A stretch of DNA of 64,000 bases from Clostridia bacterium (GTDB taxonomy: Bacteria; Bacillota; Peptococcia; DRI-13; UBA5745): assembly GCA_018436095.1 (NCBI GenBank), contig JAHDMJ010000007.1:186001-250000 (forward strand), written 5' to 3'. The position numbers and the translations under genes are program-made. Under the pieces are notes generated by a model, which saw only the letters and a list, made by a program, of their open reading frames with translations, was not told the origin of the DNA and did no database searches. This document shows, piece by piece, positions 46,020 through 55,957 of the stretch (position 1 is its first letter; every line of letters starts with the position of its first letter).

Positions 46020-47789
46020 TTGAGCAGATATTCTACTCGTATAATCACATGCTTGCTGCTCTCCCTGCTTTTATTGGGAAGCTGCGGCCAGGCCGGCGGC
46101 AAATCGGACCCTATTGCTTCTGTTTCTGCCGAAAAGACCCCTCTCCGTTTGGAAGAAGGCGTACTGCGCCCTTTGATTTTTGAGGGTGAGATTTCCAGTA
46201 CCCGTTATTCTCTGGAGGAGGGCAAAATCACCGCCGTAGCTAATGGCTTTTCTTTGGATTTGTATTTCAGCGACGAACTGGATCCCGCTTCCATCGAAAG
46301 CGCCATCCAGCTCAAAGGCCCGTCGGAGGTTCAGTACATTGCTATGCAGCAGGAATCCGCTCCTGCCGGCGGACAACACATCGTTAATATAAACGTTCCT
46401 GCCGCCCCTCCCGGCAATTATCAATTGACCATCACCAATGCCTTGGCCGGTAAAAATTCTTTGCCTTTAGGGGAATCCATTCCGATCAGCATTCACCTGG
46501 ACGCCCAGACGGAAGGAGAGTTCTTTCTGCTGGATTCCAGCGGCTTACCCCGGCCCATTACCTATGAAGAATGCCGGAACGGCCTGGCTTTATCCGATAC
46601 AGCCAAGACCTTTATCATCCATTTCGACCAGGAGGTCAATCAGGTTTCAGTAGAAGATTCCTTGAAATCCGGCCTCAAAGAACAACCGGTCATCACCGCT
46701 TTTTCCTGGCTGACCCCTCAGCAATTGCGGGTGAACCTGACTCAGCTGCAGACCGGCATGAGCTATCACCTTATCCTGGATCAGGGCATGGACAAAAAAG
46801 GCAACAGTATTTTAGGCTCCTGCTATTTCCGTACAGGCAAAGCCTCAAATGTCGGTGTGATTCAGCTAGCCACCGGTGAAATGAATATGCTGTATCAATT
46901 CAGCGAAGAACGCTTTTCCGGCGTCCGGTCTCAGCTAATCAACAATAAGATTCTTTTGCAAGCCGGCACCAGTCTCACCTGGAGCTTCGGCCTAGGAGCA
47001 AGGCAGCTCTTTTCCCTGCCCTCCCTCCGTTATGATCTGGCTCTGCCGCAGCATTACCGGGAACCGATTTGGCTGGATTACGACAATTTATTAGGCTATA
47101 ACAGCTCTTCCAAAACCCTTAACCTGGTTTCCGCACCGGAGGGCAAAGTAACTCCCCTTTATACTCTGCCCGATCGTCCCATTGAGTGCCGCTTGTCTCC
47201 CAACGGCCGCCTGCTGGCTGTTACCTGCAAAAACACCGCCGACAGCCAGAAAGTGGATCTGCTGCTCATCGACATCCAGAAAAAAACCTTGCTGCATCAG
47301 TTAGCAGCTTTTGCTCAGCCCTACAATACCCCTACCGGCTTGCCGACGATCAACCTGACCTGGAGCAGCAACGACGCCATTATTTACACCGACGGCAACC
47401 ATATTCTGCGGGCCTACCTGTCTTCCGAAGGCAAAATCATGGAAAAAACCAATACCATAGTCAAGGACGGCCGTATCCTGGATTATTATGGCGACCAGGC
47501 TTTGCTGCTTTACAGACCCGTTGGCGGCAACAGCGATTCTCTCTACTTGCTGCAAGACGACAAAAGCCGCCGCTTAAAAAACATTTCGGCCGAAGAGAAA
47601 AACTTTTATTGCGTCTTGGTTGACCCCGAAACCATTCTATACCAAAAGGGCGAAGAGATTTATCGTTACTCCATTGCCGGGCAAAGCTCCGAATTAATCG
47701 GCGGCGGCTTGCTGCTGGGTGTGTCCGCCAACCGGGATAAGGCATATTATATGGTCAATGCCGAAGATTACAGCCGCTCGGCGCCTTGA
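46020..47789 (+). CDS. Lipoprotein with Ig-like (Big_5/SbsA) and beta-propeller regions
   Basis: About 589 residues. Signal peptide with lipobox 'LLLLGSC', so it is membrane-anchored outside. Residues about 60-260 hold two Ig-like repeats ('DLYFSDELDPASIESAIQL', 'FIIHFDQEVNQVSVEDSL'), as in SbsA-type surface proteins. The rest has WD-like blades ('CRLSPNGRLLAVTCKNTAD', 'NLTWSSNDAIIYTDGNHI'). Start at TTG 46020 (AAGGA 7 bases upstream) is preferred over ATG 45999. Function unknown. Confidence 0.8.
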   Translation: MSRYSTRIITCLLLSLLLLGSCGQAGGKSDPIASVSAEKTPLRLEEGVLRPLIFEGEISSTRYSLEEGKITAVANGFSLDLYFSDELDPASIESAIQLKGPSEVQYIAMQQESAPAGGQHIVNINVPAAPPGNYQLTITNALAGKNSLPLGESIPISIHLDAQTEGEFFLLDSSGLPRPITYEECRNGLALSDTAKTFIIHFDQEVNQVSVEDSLKSGLKEQPVITAFSWLTPQQLRVNLTQLQTGMSYHLILDQGMDKKGNSILGSCYFRTGKASNVGVIQLATGEMNMLYQFSEERFSGVRSQLINNKILLQAGTSLTWSFGLGARQLFSLPSLRYDLALPQHYREPIWLDYDNLLGYNSSSKTLNLVSAPEGKVTPLYTLPDRPIECRLSPNGRLLAVTCKNTADSQKVDLLLIDIQKKTLLHQLAAFAQPYNTPTGLPTINLTWSSNDAIIYTDGNHILRAYLSSEGKIMEKTNTIVKDGRILDYYGDQALLLYRPVGGNSDSLYLLQDDKSRRLKNISAEEKNFYCVLVDPETILYQKGEEIYRYSIAGQSSELIGGGLLLGVSANRDKAYYMVNAEDYSRSAP

Positions 47790-47822
47790 TACAGTAAATA
47801 AACATTGACGACTTAATGATTT

Positions 47823-47853
47823 GGCTACCGGCTATATGCCGGTAGCCTTTTTT
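47823..47853 (+). terminator. Terminator of the lipoprotein gene
   Basis: GGCTACCGGC - TATAT - GCCGGTAGCC followed by TTTTTT. Confidence 0.93.
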
Positions 47854-47899
47854 CGCAGGCAAAAAATCATGGATTAATTCTATTCTCTATTGCTTGACG

Positions 47900-48193
47900 G
47901 CTCTTGCAGAAATTCTCAAAAGCTATTATAACGATGGAAACGTTAAGCCTCCCTTGTATTATTACCGGGACGCCGACAAAAACGGGATCGATCTATTGAT
48001 TGAAAACGGCGATACGCTGCACCCTGTTTAAGTAAAAATCAGCAGCGACCCGACAAAATCGATGATTAAGTCGTTCCGCTGCTTGAGTGCCAACAAGAGC
48101 AAAAAAGTCGGTACCGGCGCCGTAATTTGCCTGGCAAAAGAACGGCTGCCGCTGACAGAGGATGTCTGGATTTTGCCGGCAGGCATGATTTAG
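47900..48193 (+). pseudogene. C-terminal remnant of a DUF4143/AAA ATPase gene
   Basis: A plus-strand frame reads 'LAEILKSYYNDGNVKPPLYY', 'YRDADKNGIDLLIENGDTLH', an in-frame TAA at 48029, then 'VKISSDPTKSMIKSFRCLSA' and 'GAVICLAKERLPLTEDVWIL', ending with TAG 48191. This is the C-terminal part of ATP-binding DUF4143 proteins ('FYYRD.DKKEIDLLIE...K'). The ATPase half is missing and the frame is broken. It overlaps the last bases of the convergent truA. Confidence 0.8.
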
Positions 48194-48963
48194 TACTCCA
48201 GCAAGCTTCCGTACTCTACCTGCTGCAAGGTCAAGCCCTGGGGCGGTAGGGTAGCTCCCGTAAGCTTGCGGTCTCCCAGCCCCAAAAGCACGGGCATGTC
48301 TTGAGGACGCCGTTTGCCTGCTCCTACCTCCAGCAAGGTACCGGCAATAATTCTTACCATATTCCACAGGAAGCCGTTGCCCCTTACGAAAAGCCGCAAC
48401 AGCCGGCCTTCCTTTTCCAAGCGGCATTCGTAAATCTCCCGGACAAAGGTTTTTGTCTTGGCGCCGGCTGCGCAAAAAGCTCTGAAATCATGGCTGCCCT
48501 CCAGATAGGAAGCGGCTTCCTGCATGGCCGCCAAGTCCAAATCATAGGTAACATGATAGCTGTAGCGGCGGTGAAATGGGCTGGGTACGCAATGGCAGTA
48601 AAACTGGTAAACGTAGGTCTTCTCTTTGGCGGAAAACCTGGCATGAAAATCCGCCGCCGCCTGCCGGCTTTCCCGGATGACGATGGCTTCCGGCAGGTAA
48701 GGCACCAGAGCCAGCATCCAGCGCTCCGGCGGAATGGTGCTCTTCGTAAAGAAATTCACCACCTGGCCCCAGGCATGGACGCCGGTATCGGTACGGCCGG
48801 AGCCTTCAATCGTTATCGTCTCTCCCGTCAGCTTGTATATGGCCGTCTCCAGGGACTCCTGAATAGTGGGAAGACCTGTGCCTGCCTGGCTTTGAAAACC
48901 GAAGAAATCGGTGCCGTCATAGGCTACGGTGAGAACAATATTGCGGCCGTCTCTTTCGATCAT
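48190..48963 (-). CDS. truA: tRNA pseudouridine(38-40) synthase TruA
   Basis: 257 residues. Catalytic Asp in 'EGSGRTDTGVHAWGQVVNF', 'LTVAYDGTDFFGFQSQAG' N-terminus, 'FLWNMVRIIAGTLLEVG' conserved helix. ATG 48963 with AAGGAG; the frame from 48981 reads through the ribosome site. Follows ecfT by 24 bases, the classic order in Bacillota. Confidence 0.97.
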   Translation of the reverse strand: MIERDGRNIVLTVAYDGTDFFGFQSQAGTGLPTIQESLETAIYKLTGETITIEGSGRTDTGVHAWGQVVNFFTKSTIPPERWMLALVPYLPEAIVIRESRQAAADFHARFSAKEKTYVYQFYCHCVPSPFHRRYSYHVTYDLDLAAMQEAASYLEGSHDFRAFCAAGAKTKTFVREIYECRLEKEGRLLRLFVRGNGFLWNMVRIIAGTLLEVGAGKRRPQDMPVLLGLGDRKLTGATLPPQGLTLQQVEYGSLLEY

Positions 48964-48987
48964 TGATTTCTCCTTAAACAAATATGC

Positions 48988-49797
48988 TCAGACAAACAGC
49001 TTCAGCCACAGCCTGTCTACAATCACAAAAACCAAAAAGCAAATCACCGCAGCAAAGGCCCAACCGTCCCCTGCCCGGTAACGCAATTGCCGCATACGGG
49101 TCCGGCCTTCGCCCCCCCGGTAGCAGCGGGCTTCCATGGCCATGGCCAAGTCGTCGGCCCGGCGAAAGGCGCTGATAAACAAAGGAATCAGCAAAGGCAC
49201 CAGGCTTTTGGCTTTGGCCATCAGGCCGCCAGTCTCAAAGTCTGCCCCCCGGGCAATCTGGGCTTTCATAATCCGCTCCGTCTCCTCAATCAGCGTGGGA
49301 ATAAAACGCAAAGCAATGGTCATCATCATGGCCAGCTCATGGGCCATAGGGATGAAGCATCGTTTCATGATCCGCTCCAGCCCATCGGTCAAGAGAATCG
49401 GCGTGGTAGTCAGCGTCAGCAGAGCCGTCACATTCAAAAGCAAGGCTAATCTTACCACCATAAAAACACCCTTAAGAACGCCGCCCCCAGTGATCTTCAA
49501 AAACCGCCACTGCCAGAGAATTTCACCTTCCGCCGTCATAAAAAAGTTGAGGATCAGCGTCAGCACCATCAACAGCCACATGGGTTTAAGCCCCTTGGCC
49601 AGGGTTTTTAAAGGAACGCCGGAGAGGGCGATGATTACCGCCGTAAAGGCCAGCACATAGCCGAAGCTTTGCAGTTCCTTAACGGTAAAAAGGGCCACCA
49701 TATAAAGGAACAGGCAGATGATCTTCGTCCGGGGATCCAGCCGGTGCAAAAAAGACCGGCCGGGATAATATTGTCCGATGGTAATATCTCTAAGCAT
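48988..49797 (-). CDS. ecfT: ECF transporter T component EcfT
   Basis: 269 residues, about five membrane helices ('RTKIICLFLYMVALFTVK', 'GYVLAFTAVIIALSGV', 'LWLLMVLTLILNFF'-like) and the two coupling-helix motifs with A-R-G/A-R-C ('AQIARGADFETGG', 'MAMEARCYRGGEG'). Connects the ATPases to S components. Start overlaps ecfA2 by 8 bases. Confidence 0.96.
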   Translation of the reverse strand: MLRDITIGQYYPGRSFLHRLDPRTKIICLFLYMVALFTVKELQSFGYVLAFTAVIIALSGVPLKTLAKGLKPMWLLMVLTLILNFFMTAEGEILWQWRFLKITGGGVLKGVFMVVRLALLLNVTALLTLTTTPILLTDGLERIMKRCFIPMAHELAMMMTIALRFIPTLIEETERIMKAQIARGADFETGGLMAKAKSLVPLLIPLFISAFRRADDLAMAMEARCYRGGEGRTRMRQLRYRAGDGWAFAAVICFLVFVIVDRLWLKLFV

Positions 49798-50641
49798 GGC
49801 CTAACACCCGCAGGATTTCATCCTGCCCTTCTTCAATGGTCAGCACATCCTGATGAACGGCCAACCCTTTTTCTTTCAACCTCATCATCAGCTTCATCAC
49901 TTCCGGCACGTCAAGGCCCATGGCCTCCAATTCTTTGGCCTTGCCAAAAACCTGCCTCACCGCATCGTCATAAACGATATGCCCCTGATGGATCACCACC
50001 AGCCGCTGAGCCAGCCGGGCCACATCATCCATACTGTGGCTTACCAAAATAATGGCCAGGCCTTTTTCGTTCAGCCGCTTTAGCTGGTATAAAATCTCCT
50101 CCCGGCCTTTAGGATCAAGACCGGCGCAGGGCTCGTCCAAGATCAGATATTTAGGCTGCATAGCTAAGACGCCGGCAATGGCCACCCGCCGTTTTTCACC
50201 GCCGGATAAGCCGAAGGGCGACAGCTCTTTAAACTTTTCATAATCCAAATCCACCATTTTCATGGCCCAGCGTACCCGGCGCTGAATTTCCCCTTGGTCC
50301 AGCCCCAGGGTTTTGGGGCCAAAGGCGATATCCAAAGCCACCGTTTCTTCAAAAAGCTGATGCTCCGGATATTGAAACACCAGTCCCACCTTGCGGCGGA
50401 TTTCTTTGAGATCTTTGCTTTTGGGCAAAATGGCCATATTATCCACCATGGCCTGGCCGGCCATGGGAAATAACAGGCCGTTGCAATGCTGGATCAGTGT
50501 GGATTTGCCGCTGCCCGTATGGCCGATCAGGCCCACAAATTGCCCACTTTTGATGGTCAGATTCACATCGTGCAAAGCCGGCGATTCATAAGGGGTACCG
50601 GGCTGGTAGGTATAGGAGAGGTTTTGTAATACTATGGGCAT
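49790..50641 (-). CDS. ecfA2: ECF transporter ATPase EcfA2
   Basis: 283 residues. Walker A 'GLIGHTGSGKSTLIQHCNG', Q-loop 'LVFQYPEHQLFEETV', signature 'LSGGEKRRVAIAGVLAM', Walker B 'YLILDEPCAGLDPKGRE', H-loop 'ILVSHSMDD'. The 'EHQLFE' stretch is typical for EcfA2. Overlaps ecfA1 by 10 bases. Confidence 0.96.
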   Translation of the reverse strand: MPIVLQNLSYTYQPGTPYESPALHDVNLTIKSGQFVGLIGHTGSGKSTLIQHCNGLLFPMAGQAMVDNMAILPKSKDLKEIRRKVGLVFQYPEHQLFEETVALDIAFGPKTLGLDQGEIQRRVRWAMKMVDLDYEKFKELSPFGLSGGEKRRVAIAGVLAMQPKYLILDEPCAGLDPKGREEILYQLKRLNEKGLAIILVSHSMDDVARLAQRLVVIHQGHIVYDDAVRQVFGKAKELEAMGLDVPEVMKLMMRLKEKGLAVHQDVLTIEEGQDEILRVLGHA

Positions 50642-51441
50642 AAAGCCACCACCAATTCTTCAATGGTCAAAACCGATAGGGGCAGGGCAAAGCCCTGCTG
50701 CCGCAGCCGGTGGGCCATTTCCACCGCCAGAGGCACGTCAAGCCGCAGCTTCTTCAGCTCTTCCACTTGATTAAAAACTTCCTGAGGATTGCCGCTCATG
50801 ACGATTTTACCTTCCTCCATGACCACGATACGGTGGGCGGCTACGGCTTCCTCCATCATATGGGTTATATAAATAACGGTAATCTTCTCTTCCTGATTCA
50901 GCTTCTGCACCGCCGCCATTACCTCCCGGCGGCCCCGGGGATCCAGCATAGCCGTAGGCTCGTCCAAAACCAGCACCTTAGGCCGCATAGCCATGACGCC
51001 GGCAATGGCCACCCGCTGCTTTTGGCCGCCGGAAAGCAAATGCACCGCCCGGTCTTTGTATTCGCTCATACCCACTCCGGCCAAGGCCTCATCTACCTGC
51101 TTCCGGATCAAGGCCGGCTCTATTCCCAGGTTTTCCGGGCCGAAAGCCGTATCCTCCTCCACGGAAGTAGCGATCAGCTGATTATCGGGGTTTTGGAAAA
51201 CCATGCCCACCTGCTGCCGCAACGGCCAAAATTCCTCGGGATTTTGGCTGTCCAAACCGTTGACGGTCACTTTGCCGGCCGTAGGCAAAAGCAAGCCGTT
51301 GATATGTTTGGCTAATGTGGATTTGCCGGAGCCGTTATGGCCCAGGATTACTAAAAATTCGCCGTCAGACACCGTCAGATCGATGCCCTTCAGCGCTTCT
51401 TTGTTTTCATATTCGTAATGAAGATCCTTAATTTCGATCAA
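50632..51441 (-). CDS. ecfA1: ECF transporter ATPase EcfA1
   Basis: 269 residues. Walker A 'LGHNGSGKSTLAKHINGLLL', Q-loop 'MVFQNPDNQLIATSVEEDTA' (typical EcfA1), signature 'LLSGGQKQRVAIAGVMAM', Walker B 'VLVLDEPTAMLDPRG', H-loop 'YITHMMEEA'. First gene of the module; no ribosomal-protein genes precede it as they often do elsewhere. Confidence 0.97.
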   Translation of the reverse strand: MIEIKDLHYEYENKEALKGIDLTVSDGEFLVILGHNGSGKSTLAKHINGLLLPTAGKVTVNGLDSQNPEEFWPLRQQVGMVFQNPDNQLIATSVEEDTAFGPENLGIEPALIRKQVDEALAGVGMSEYKDRAVHLLSGGQKQRVAIAGVMAMRPKVLVLDEPTAMLDPRGRREVMAAVQKLNQEEKITVIYITHMMEEAVAAHRIVVMEEGKIVMSGNPQEVFNQVEELKKLRLDVPLAVEMAHRLRQQGFALPLSVLTIEELVVALCP

Positions 51442-51555
51442 CAGCTAAGCCTCCTGACCGCTTGTACATAATCTATTCGCTAAATAATCCGTAAAAATTA
51501 TTTTACCATGCAAAACCAAGTCTGTACAGTCATTGCTTAGGACAGGACAGTTAGC

Positions 51556-52806
51556 TTAATCGCCAAAAGCGTATGACTTGAATCCTGCGAGAAACAACAG
51601 CGAGACCAGCAAGGTAAGGGCTGTGAAACAGACCGCCGCCACATGAAGGTCCATTCGGTCCAACACGGCGCCGTACAGCAGTGCGCCAAAGGGCAGACCG
51701 CCCTTGGTAATGAGCCCCACTACGGAGAATACCCGAGATAAAAGCGGCTCCGGCGTCTGCCGCTGCATCACCGTTTGCAGGGGGACGTTGAGAAACATGA
51801 CTGCTGCACTAAGCACCCCCGCTGCTCCGGATATAAGGCCGAGATAAATAAGGGTATCAGTACCCAACACAGCCAGTATCCCCGGCATAACCAAGAATGC
51901 GGACAACACTGAGCTTCCCATTAACAGCATCAGCCCCAGCTTCAGTGCACCGCGTTCCTGCCCCGTTTTGCCGAAAAGCACGCCGGTCAGGACGCCGCCC
52001 AGCAGCGCCCCCAGCATAATCACAATTTGCAGCAAACCGTATTGGGTATCGCTATAAGAAAGCCGGGTACGGAACAGCAGGGGCAGCATTACCTGAAACA
52101 CCGGCATCACAAGGGCATAAATCGCCAGCAGAGACAGGCACAGGTTGCGGATGGCCGGTTGGCCCAGCACAAATCCTCCGCCCTCCCGCAAAGCTGACAA
52201 CATCCCCTGCTTTTCCTCCGCATTGCGGTGGCTGTATTGGATAAATATTTCGCTGATGCCAGACAGCAGAAAGGAAATCCCGTTGATGAAAAATAAGAGA
52301 GAAATTCCAAATGCGGCATAAAGCGTCGTTCCAATCACCGGGCCGGCCAGTCCGGAAAGCGTCCGCATGGAGTACAAGGCGGAATTGGCTCTGGAAAGCT
52401 GTTCTCTGCTGACCAGCTGGGGCAGGATCCCTTTGGTAGCCGGATCAAACAAGCCATTTAGAAGCGCAATTATCGCCTGTATGCACATCACCATCCCCAG
52501 AGACATCCTGCCCATTTGAGACAAAAGAGCCAGGAGCAGAATAGCCCCGCCGCTAAGGAGGTCGGTCAGTACCATGATGGTTTTCCGGTTCCACCAGTCC
52601 CCCAGCACCCCGGCCAGGGGATAGATGAGCAGTGCCGGAACAATGGACAAAAAAGTAAACAGTCCAACTGTGGCGGCGGAGCCTCCCATGTCCAGAATAT
52701 AAAGGGGGATGACAATCATCTGTACCCGGGAACCGGTATCGGAGACCATCCGGCCCCATAACAGGAGCAGCAGATTTCTGCCCGGGGAAGTTTGCCTCTT
52801 GTTCAC
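51556..52806 (-). CDS. MFS transporter (drug-exporter-like)
   Basis: 416 residues with about twelve helices. 'GRMVSDTGSRVQMIVIPLYI' opening and 'LAGVLGDWWNRKTIMVLTD' (motif A, G-x-x-D-x-x-x-R) show the MFS_3/EntS-like group. GTG 52806 has AAGGAG at 8 bases and avoids overlapping the upstream gene; the longer frame starts inside it. Downstream of the rifampicin-phosphotransferase-like gene and its TetR regulator, so a resistance cassette is likely. Confidence 0.85.
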   Translation of the reverse strand: MNKRQTSPGRNLLLLLWGRMVSDTGSRVQMIVIPLYILDMGGSAATVGLFTFLSIVPALLIYPLAGVLGDWWNRKTIMVLTDLLSGGAILLLALLSQMGRMSLGMVMCIQAIIALLNGLFDPATKGILPQLVSREQLSRANSALYSMRTLSGLAGPVIGTTLYAAFGISLLFFINGISFLLSGISEIFIQYSHRNAEEKQGMLSALREGGGFVLGQPAIRNLCLSLLAIYALVMPVFQVMLPLLFRTRLSYSDTQYGLLQIVIMLGALLGGVLTGVLFGKTGQERGALKLGLMLLMGSSVLSAFLVMPGILAVLGTDTLIYLGLISGAAGVLSAAVMFLNVPLQTVMQRQTPEPLLSRVFSVVGLITKGGLPFGALLYGAVLDRMDLHVAAVCFTALTLLVSLLFLAGFKSYAFGD

Positions 52807-52831
52807 ATCTGCCGCTCCTTGCTCTTTTGAT

Positions 52832-55348
52832 TTAAAGGATTTCCACATAGCCTTCGTCACCGTTCACTCGAATGCGGTCGCCGTCCCGGATGAGCCTGGT
52901 TGCGCCGACAATGCCCACCACGGCGGGCAGGCCGTATTCCCGGGTAATAACCGCACCGTGGGTCATCATACCGCCCACCTCGGTGACCAGCCCTGTGATG
53001 GAGACGAACACCGGCGTCCAACTGGGGTCGGTGAAGGAGGTAACCAAAATATCCCCTTTTTCCATCACCGCATCCTCGATGGACCGCACCACACGGGCGC
53101 GGCCCTCCACCACACCGGAGGAAACGCCCAGGCCGGGCAAAGCCCCGGCGGGAATCTCCTTCTGATAGGCCATCTCCGGCACCTCACCATCCGAGAACAT
53201 GACCCGGGGCGGAGTAAGACTGCCAAAGTGGACATAGTCCTTTTTCCGGCGGTCGATGGCGGCATAATCCACCCGGCCGGTTCGGAGAGCCTCCTGGAGC
53301 TCCTCCAGATACAGGTAAAAGATATCACCGGGCACTGACAGGACCCCCTGCCGGGCCAGGCGCTCCGCCTCTCGCATCATCGTTCGCTTATATACATCGT
53401 AACGGCAGACCCAGAAGTACTTGGGATATTCCCGGGTGCCCACATAATTTCGAAAAAAGGAAATGTAGCGACGCAGTTTATTTGCTTTGCGGGCTCCCAG
53501 CTTTTGCCGGGCCAGCAGCACCAGCGCCTCTGTAAGCGCCTCCATCTCCCTGCGGCCCTGTTCAAAGGAAGCTTTACCGTGCCCCTTTGGCAGAGTACGC
53601 AGATTGGTGAGGATGGTACCCACCAACTCGGCGGGATTTTCCCGGAAGCGGGTTTTGGTGATGTCGATTTCACCGGTAGCCCGCATCCCATACTGTCGTA
53701 AAAAAGCCTCAAAGGCAGCTGCCACCGGGTTCCCCCCCTCCACCTGACGCAGGTCCTCCAGCCGGAACCCTTCCCCCGCATCTGCCAAATACTGCACCAC
53801 AGCAGGGTAGTCACGGGCCAGATCGGCTACCTCGCTCAGGGCAAGCCCCATTTCGGAGGTGGGATTGTGGTCCACTGATTTGGACAGGCAGTTGCTGATA
53901 GTCTCCTCACCGGTGAGCTTCTTGCCCATAGCGTCAATTTTTTTGAGAATAAACTGGGCAGACAGCACCATGCCGTAGCCGGTGGCATCGTAGATCACCT
54001 TGGAGAGCTCTTTTTGATCCTCCAGGATGGCCTGGATGGCCGCCATCCCTGCAAGAGGCTCCAACCGCCGCTCCAGTTGGTCCACCAGGCCCTGCATCCG
54101 GTGAATATAGCGGTCAATATCGGCGGGATCGTTATGCCGGTAAACCCGGATTCCCTCCCGAATAATGGGCAGCCAGCCGTTAAAAGAAGAGAAGCTGCCG
54201 GGGCCCTTGGGGATGCTGTCAATATACTCCTTACGTGACAGCACATCTTCAATAGCGGCATGGGTCAGGGGGTCGGTAGCCGCCAGCTTGGTGCGAATCA
54301 TTTGCTTACCGTAGGCTGATTTGGCGTCATGGGTGATATCGATATATAACCGCCCGCCTACCTCCTCCATCCGGAACAGAGAAATCAGTTGCATAAAGGA
54401 TATGCCCAGGGGCAGCATTACATCGGTCATCATTTGCATATGGCCCGCCGATACAAAAACGCGTTTGAAGCCATCCCTGCTGGCGGGAAGGGGATACAGC
54501 GTGGTAATGGCCCGGGACTGCACGATAGAGAATCTCCCCTCCGCCCAGCACCATTCAATGTCCTGAGATGCGCCAAAGGCAGCTTCGATACGCTTACCAA
54601 TAGCGGCAAGCTCCCGCAATTGGTCCTCTGTAAGGAGCGTAACGGCCTTGCTGTCCGTTTTAATGTCTTTGCCCCGCAGCCGCCAGGTAATGGGGGTTTT
54701 ACGCCCGGACACCAGCTCTTCGCCCAATCCCTCAACCGCCTCGACGACACAGGTAAACCGGTCGGAGGTCATGGGATCGGCGGTAAACAGCACGCCGGAA
54801 AACTGGGCGGGCGCCATCTCCTGCACCACTACGGCAATGGCTACATCCTCATGACAGTAGCCATTTTTTATGCGATACGCAACCGCCCTGTCGTTGTACA
54901 GCGAGGCAAAGCAGTTCATTACCGCCCGGGGAATATCGGCAACCCCCACATTCAAGTAGCTATCCTGTTGACCTGCAAAGGATGCCTCCGGCAGGTCCTC
55001 CGCCGTGGCAGAGGAGCGAACGGCAAAAAGGGTGTTCGGGGGGTAGGATGCCAGCATTGTCTCAAGCTCCTGCAAAAAGCTCTCTGGGATGGAGAGATTC
55101 CCAATCACCTGCCGGATTTCCGCACTGGCCCGGATTAGTGCCTCCTGGGTGGATGCCGTCTGCAGCCCTTTGCTCCGAGATCTGATCACATCGGCACAAA
55201 GCGCCCGAAAGGCATGGGTGGTAACGACAAAGCCACCGGGCACATTGATGCCGTCCATGGCCGACAGCCTGCTTAGATTTGCTCCTTTGCCGCCGCTCAG
55301 GACAAACTCACCGGCAGCAGTATCAGTCAACTTCAGCAACATGCTCAT
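52832..55348 (-). CDS. PEP-synthase/PPDK-type phosphotransferase, rifampicin phosphotransferase-like
   Basis: 838 residues. ATP-grasp N-terminal domain ('AVRSSATAEDLPEASFAGQQ', 'GVLFTADPMTSD', 'DIEWCWAEGRFSIVQSRAI'), a long middle domain, and a C-terminal swivelling His domain ('GGMMTHGAVITREYGLPAVV', His near residue 797). This order matches rifampicin phosphotransferase (RPH, about 870 residues), which also keeps a middle drug-binding domain; PEP synthase instead has a C-terminal TIM barrel, which is absent here. Start overlaps the TetR stop (ATGA). Substrate not proven. Confidence 0.85.
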   Translation of the reverse strand: MSMLLKLTDTAAGEFVLSGGKGANLSRLSAMDGINVPGGFVVTTHAFRALCADVIRSRSKGLQTASTQEALIRASAEIRQVIGNLSIPESFLQELETMLASYPPNTLFAVRSSATAEDLPEASFAGQQDSYLNVGVADIPRAVMNCFASLYNDRAVAYRIKNGYCHEDVAIAVVVQEMAPAQFSGVLFTADPMTSDRFTCVVEAVEGLGEELVSGRKTPITWRLRGKDIKTDSKAVTLLTEDQLRELAAIGKRIEAAFGASQDIEWCWAEGRFSIVQSRAITTLYPLPASRDGFKRVFVSAGHMQMMTDVMLPLGISFMQLISLFRMEEVGGRLYIDITHDAKSAYGKQMIRTKLAATDPLTHAAIEDVLSRKEYIDSIPKGPGSFSSFNGWLPIIREGIRVYRHNDPADIDRYIHRMQGLVDQLERRLEPLAGMAAIQAILEDQKELSKVIYDATGYGMVLSAQFILKKIDAMGKKLTGEETISNCLSKSVDHNPTSEMGLALSEVADLARDYPAVVQYLADAGEGFRLEDLRQVEGGNPVAAAFEAFLRQYGMRATGEIDITKTRFRENPAELVGTILTNLRTLPKGHGKASFEQGRREMEALTEALVLLARQKLGARKANKLRRYISFFRNYVGTREYPKYFWVCRYDVYKRTMMREAERLARQGVLSVPGDIFYLYLEELQEALRTGRVDYAAIDRRKKDYVHFGSLTPPRVMFSDGEVPEMAYQKEIPAGALPGLGVSSGVVEGRARVVRSIEDAVMEKGDILVTSFTDPSWTPVFVSITGLVTEVGGMMTHGAVITREYGLPAVVGIVGATRLIRDGDRIRVNGDEGYVEIL

Positions 55349-55944
55349 TGATACTCCTCCTTATAAAACGCCTTGCGCATCTGGGCAAGGTATTCATCCA
55401 TCTCCGCAAAGACTTCTTCCAGCACAAAACCATCTTTGTGCTCCTTTAACAGCCCGTCGGTAGCCCAGGAAATAATTTTTATCACTTTCTCCAGGTCGAT
55501 GCCCTCCCGTAGCCGAGAGGCGTCCAGCCCCGGCAAAAAGTTCTCCTTCCACGGCGGGAAGCGGTCTACCTTGACCTGGGTAATGGCCTCTTGCAGTTGT
55601 TCGTCCGTCTCCTTGCGCACTGACATGAGAAAGTCCAGCACATAGGGGTACTCGTTTACTACAGCCAGCTTAATCCGCTCCGACTCGCGAATGCGGTCAA
55701 ACAAATCTGCCTGCTCGAAAGACTTTACAATGCGGTCATACACAAGGCCGTAGGCAAATTCATAGAGATAGAGAAAGAGTTTTTTCTTATTGCCAAAATA
55801 GTGAAAAATCAAACCTTTGGAGATACCCGCCGCCGCGATGATTTCATCCACGGTCGCTTTTTTGTAGCCATTCTTGGCGAAGTGCTCCATGGCCGCACGG
55901 ATAATTCGCTGCTTTTTATCCTCAGGCATATGAATCTCTTGCAT
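55345..55944 (-). CDS. TetR/AcrR family regulator of the phosphotransferase/MFS cassette
   Basis: 199 residues. Helix-turn-helix 'KKATVDEIIAAAGISKGLIF' followed by 'HYFGNKKKLFLYLYEF'. Start ATG 55944 with GAGGTGAT; the open frame to 56007 translates the operator and is unlikely to be protein. Two palindromic sites upstream suggest autorepression and control of the operon. Confidence 0.92.
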   Translation of the reverse strand: MQEIHMPEDKKQRIIRAAMEHFAKNGYKKATVDEIIAAAGISKGLIFHYFGNKKKLFLYLYEFAYGLVYDRIVKSFEQADLFDRIRESERIKLAVVNEYPYVLDFLMSVRKETDEQLQEAITQVKVDRFPPWKENFLPGLDASRLREGIDLEKVIKIISWATDGLLKEHKDGFVLEEVFAEMDEYLAQMRKAFYKEEYQ

Positions 55945-55957
55945 CGTCATCACCTCA

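Noticed and set aside
52832-55348. Ordinary phosphoenolpyruvate synthase
   Set aside because: The protein ends right after the His domain; the PEP-binding TIM barrel that PEP synthase and PPDK carry at the C-terminus is missing.
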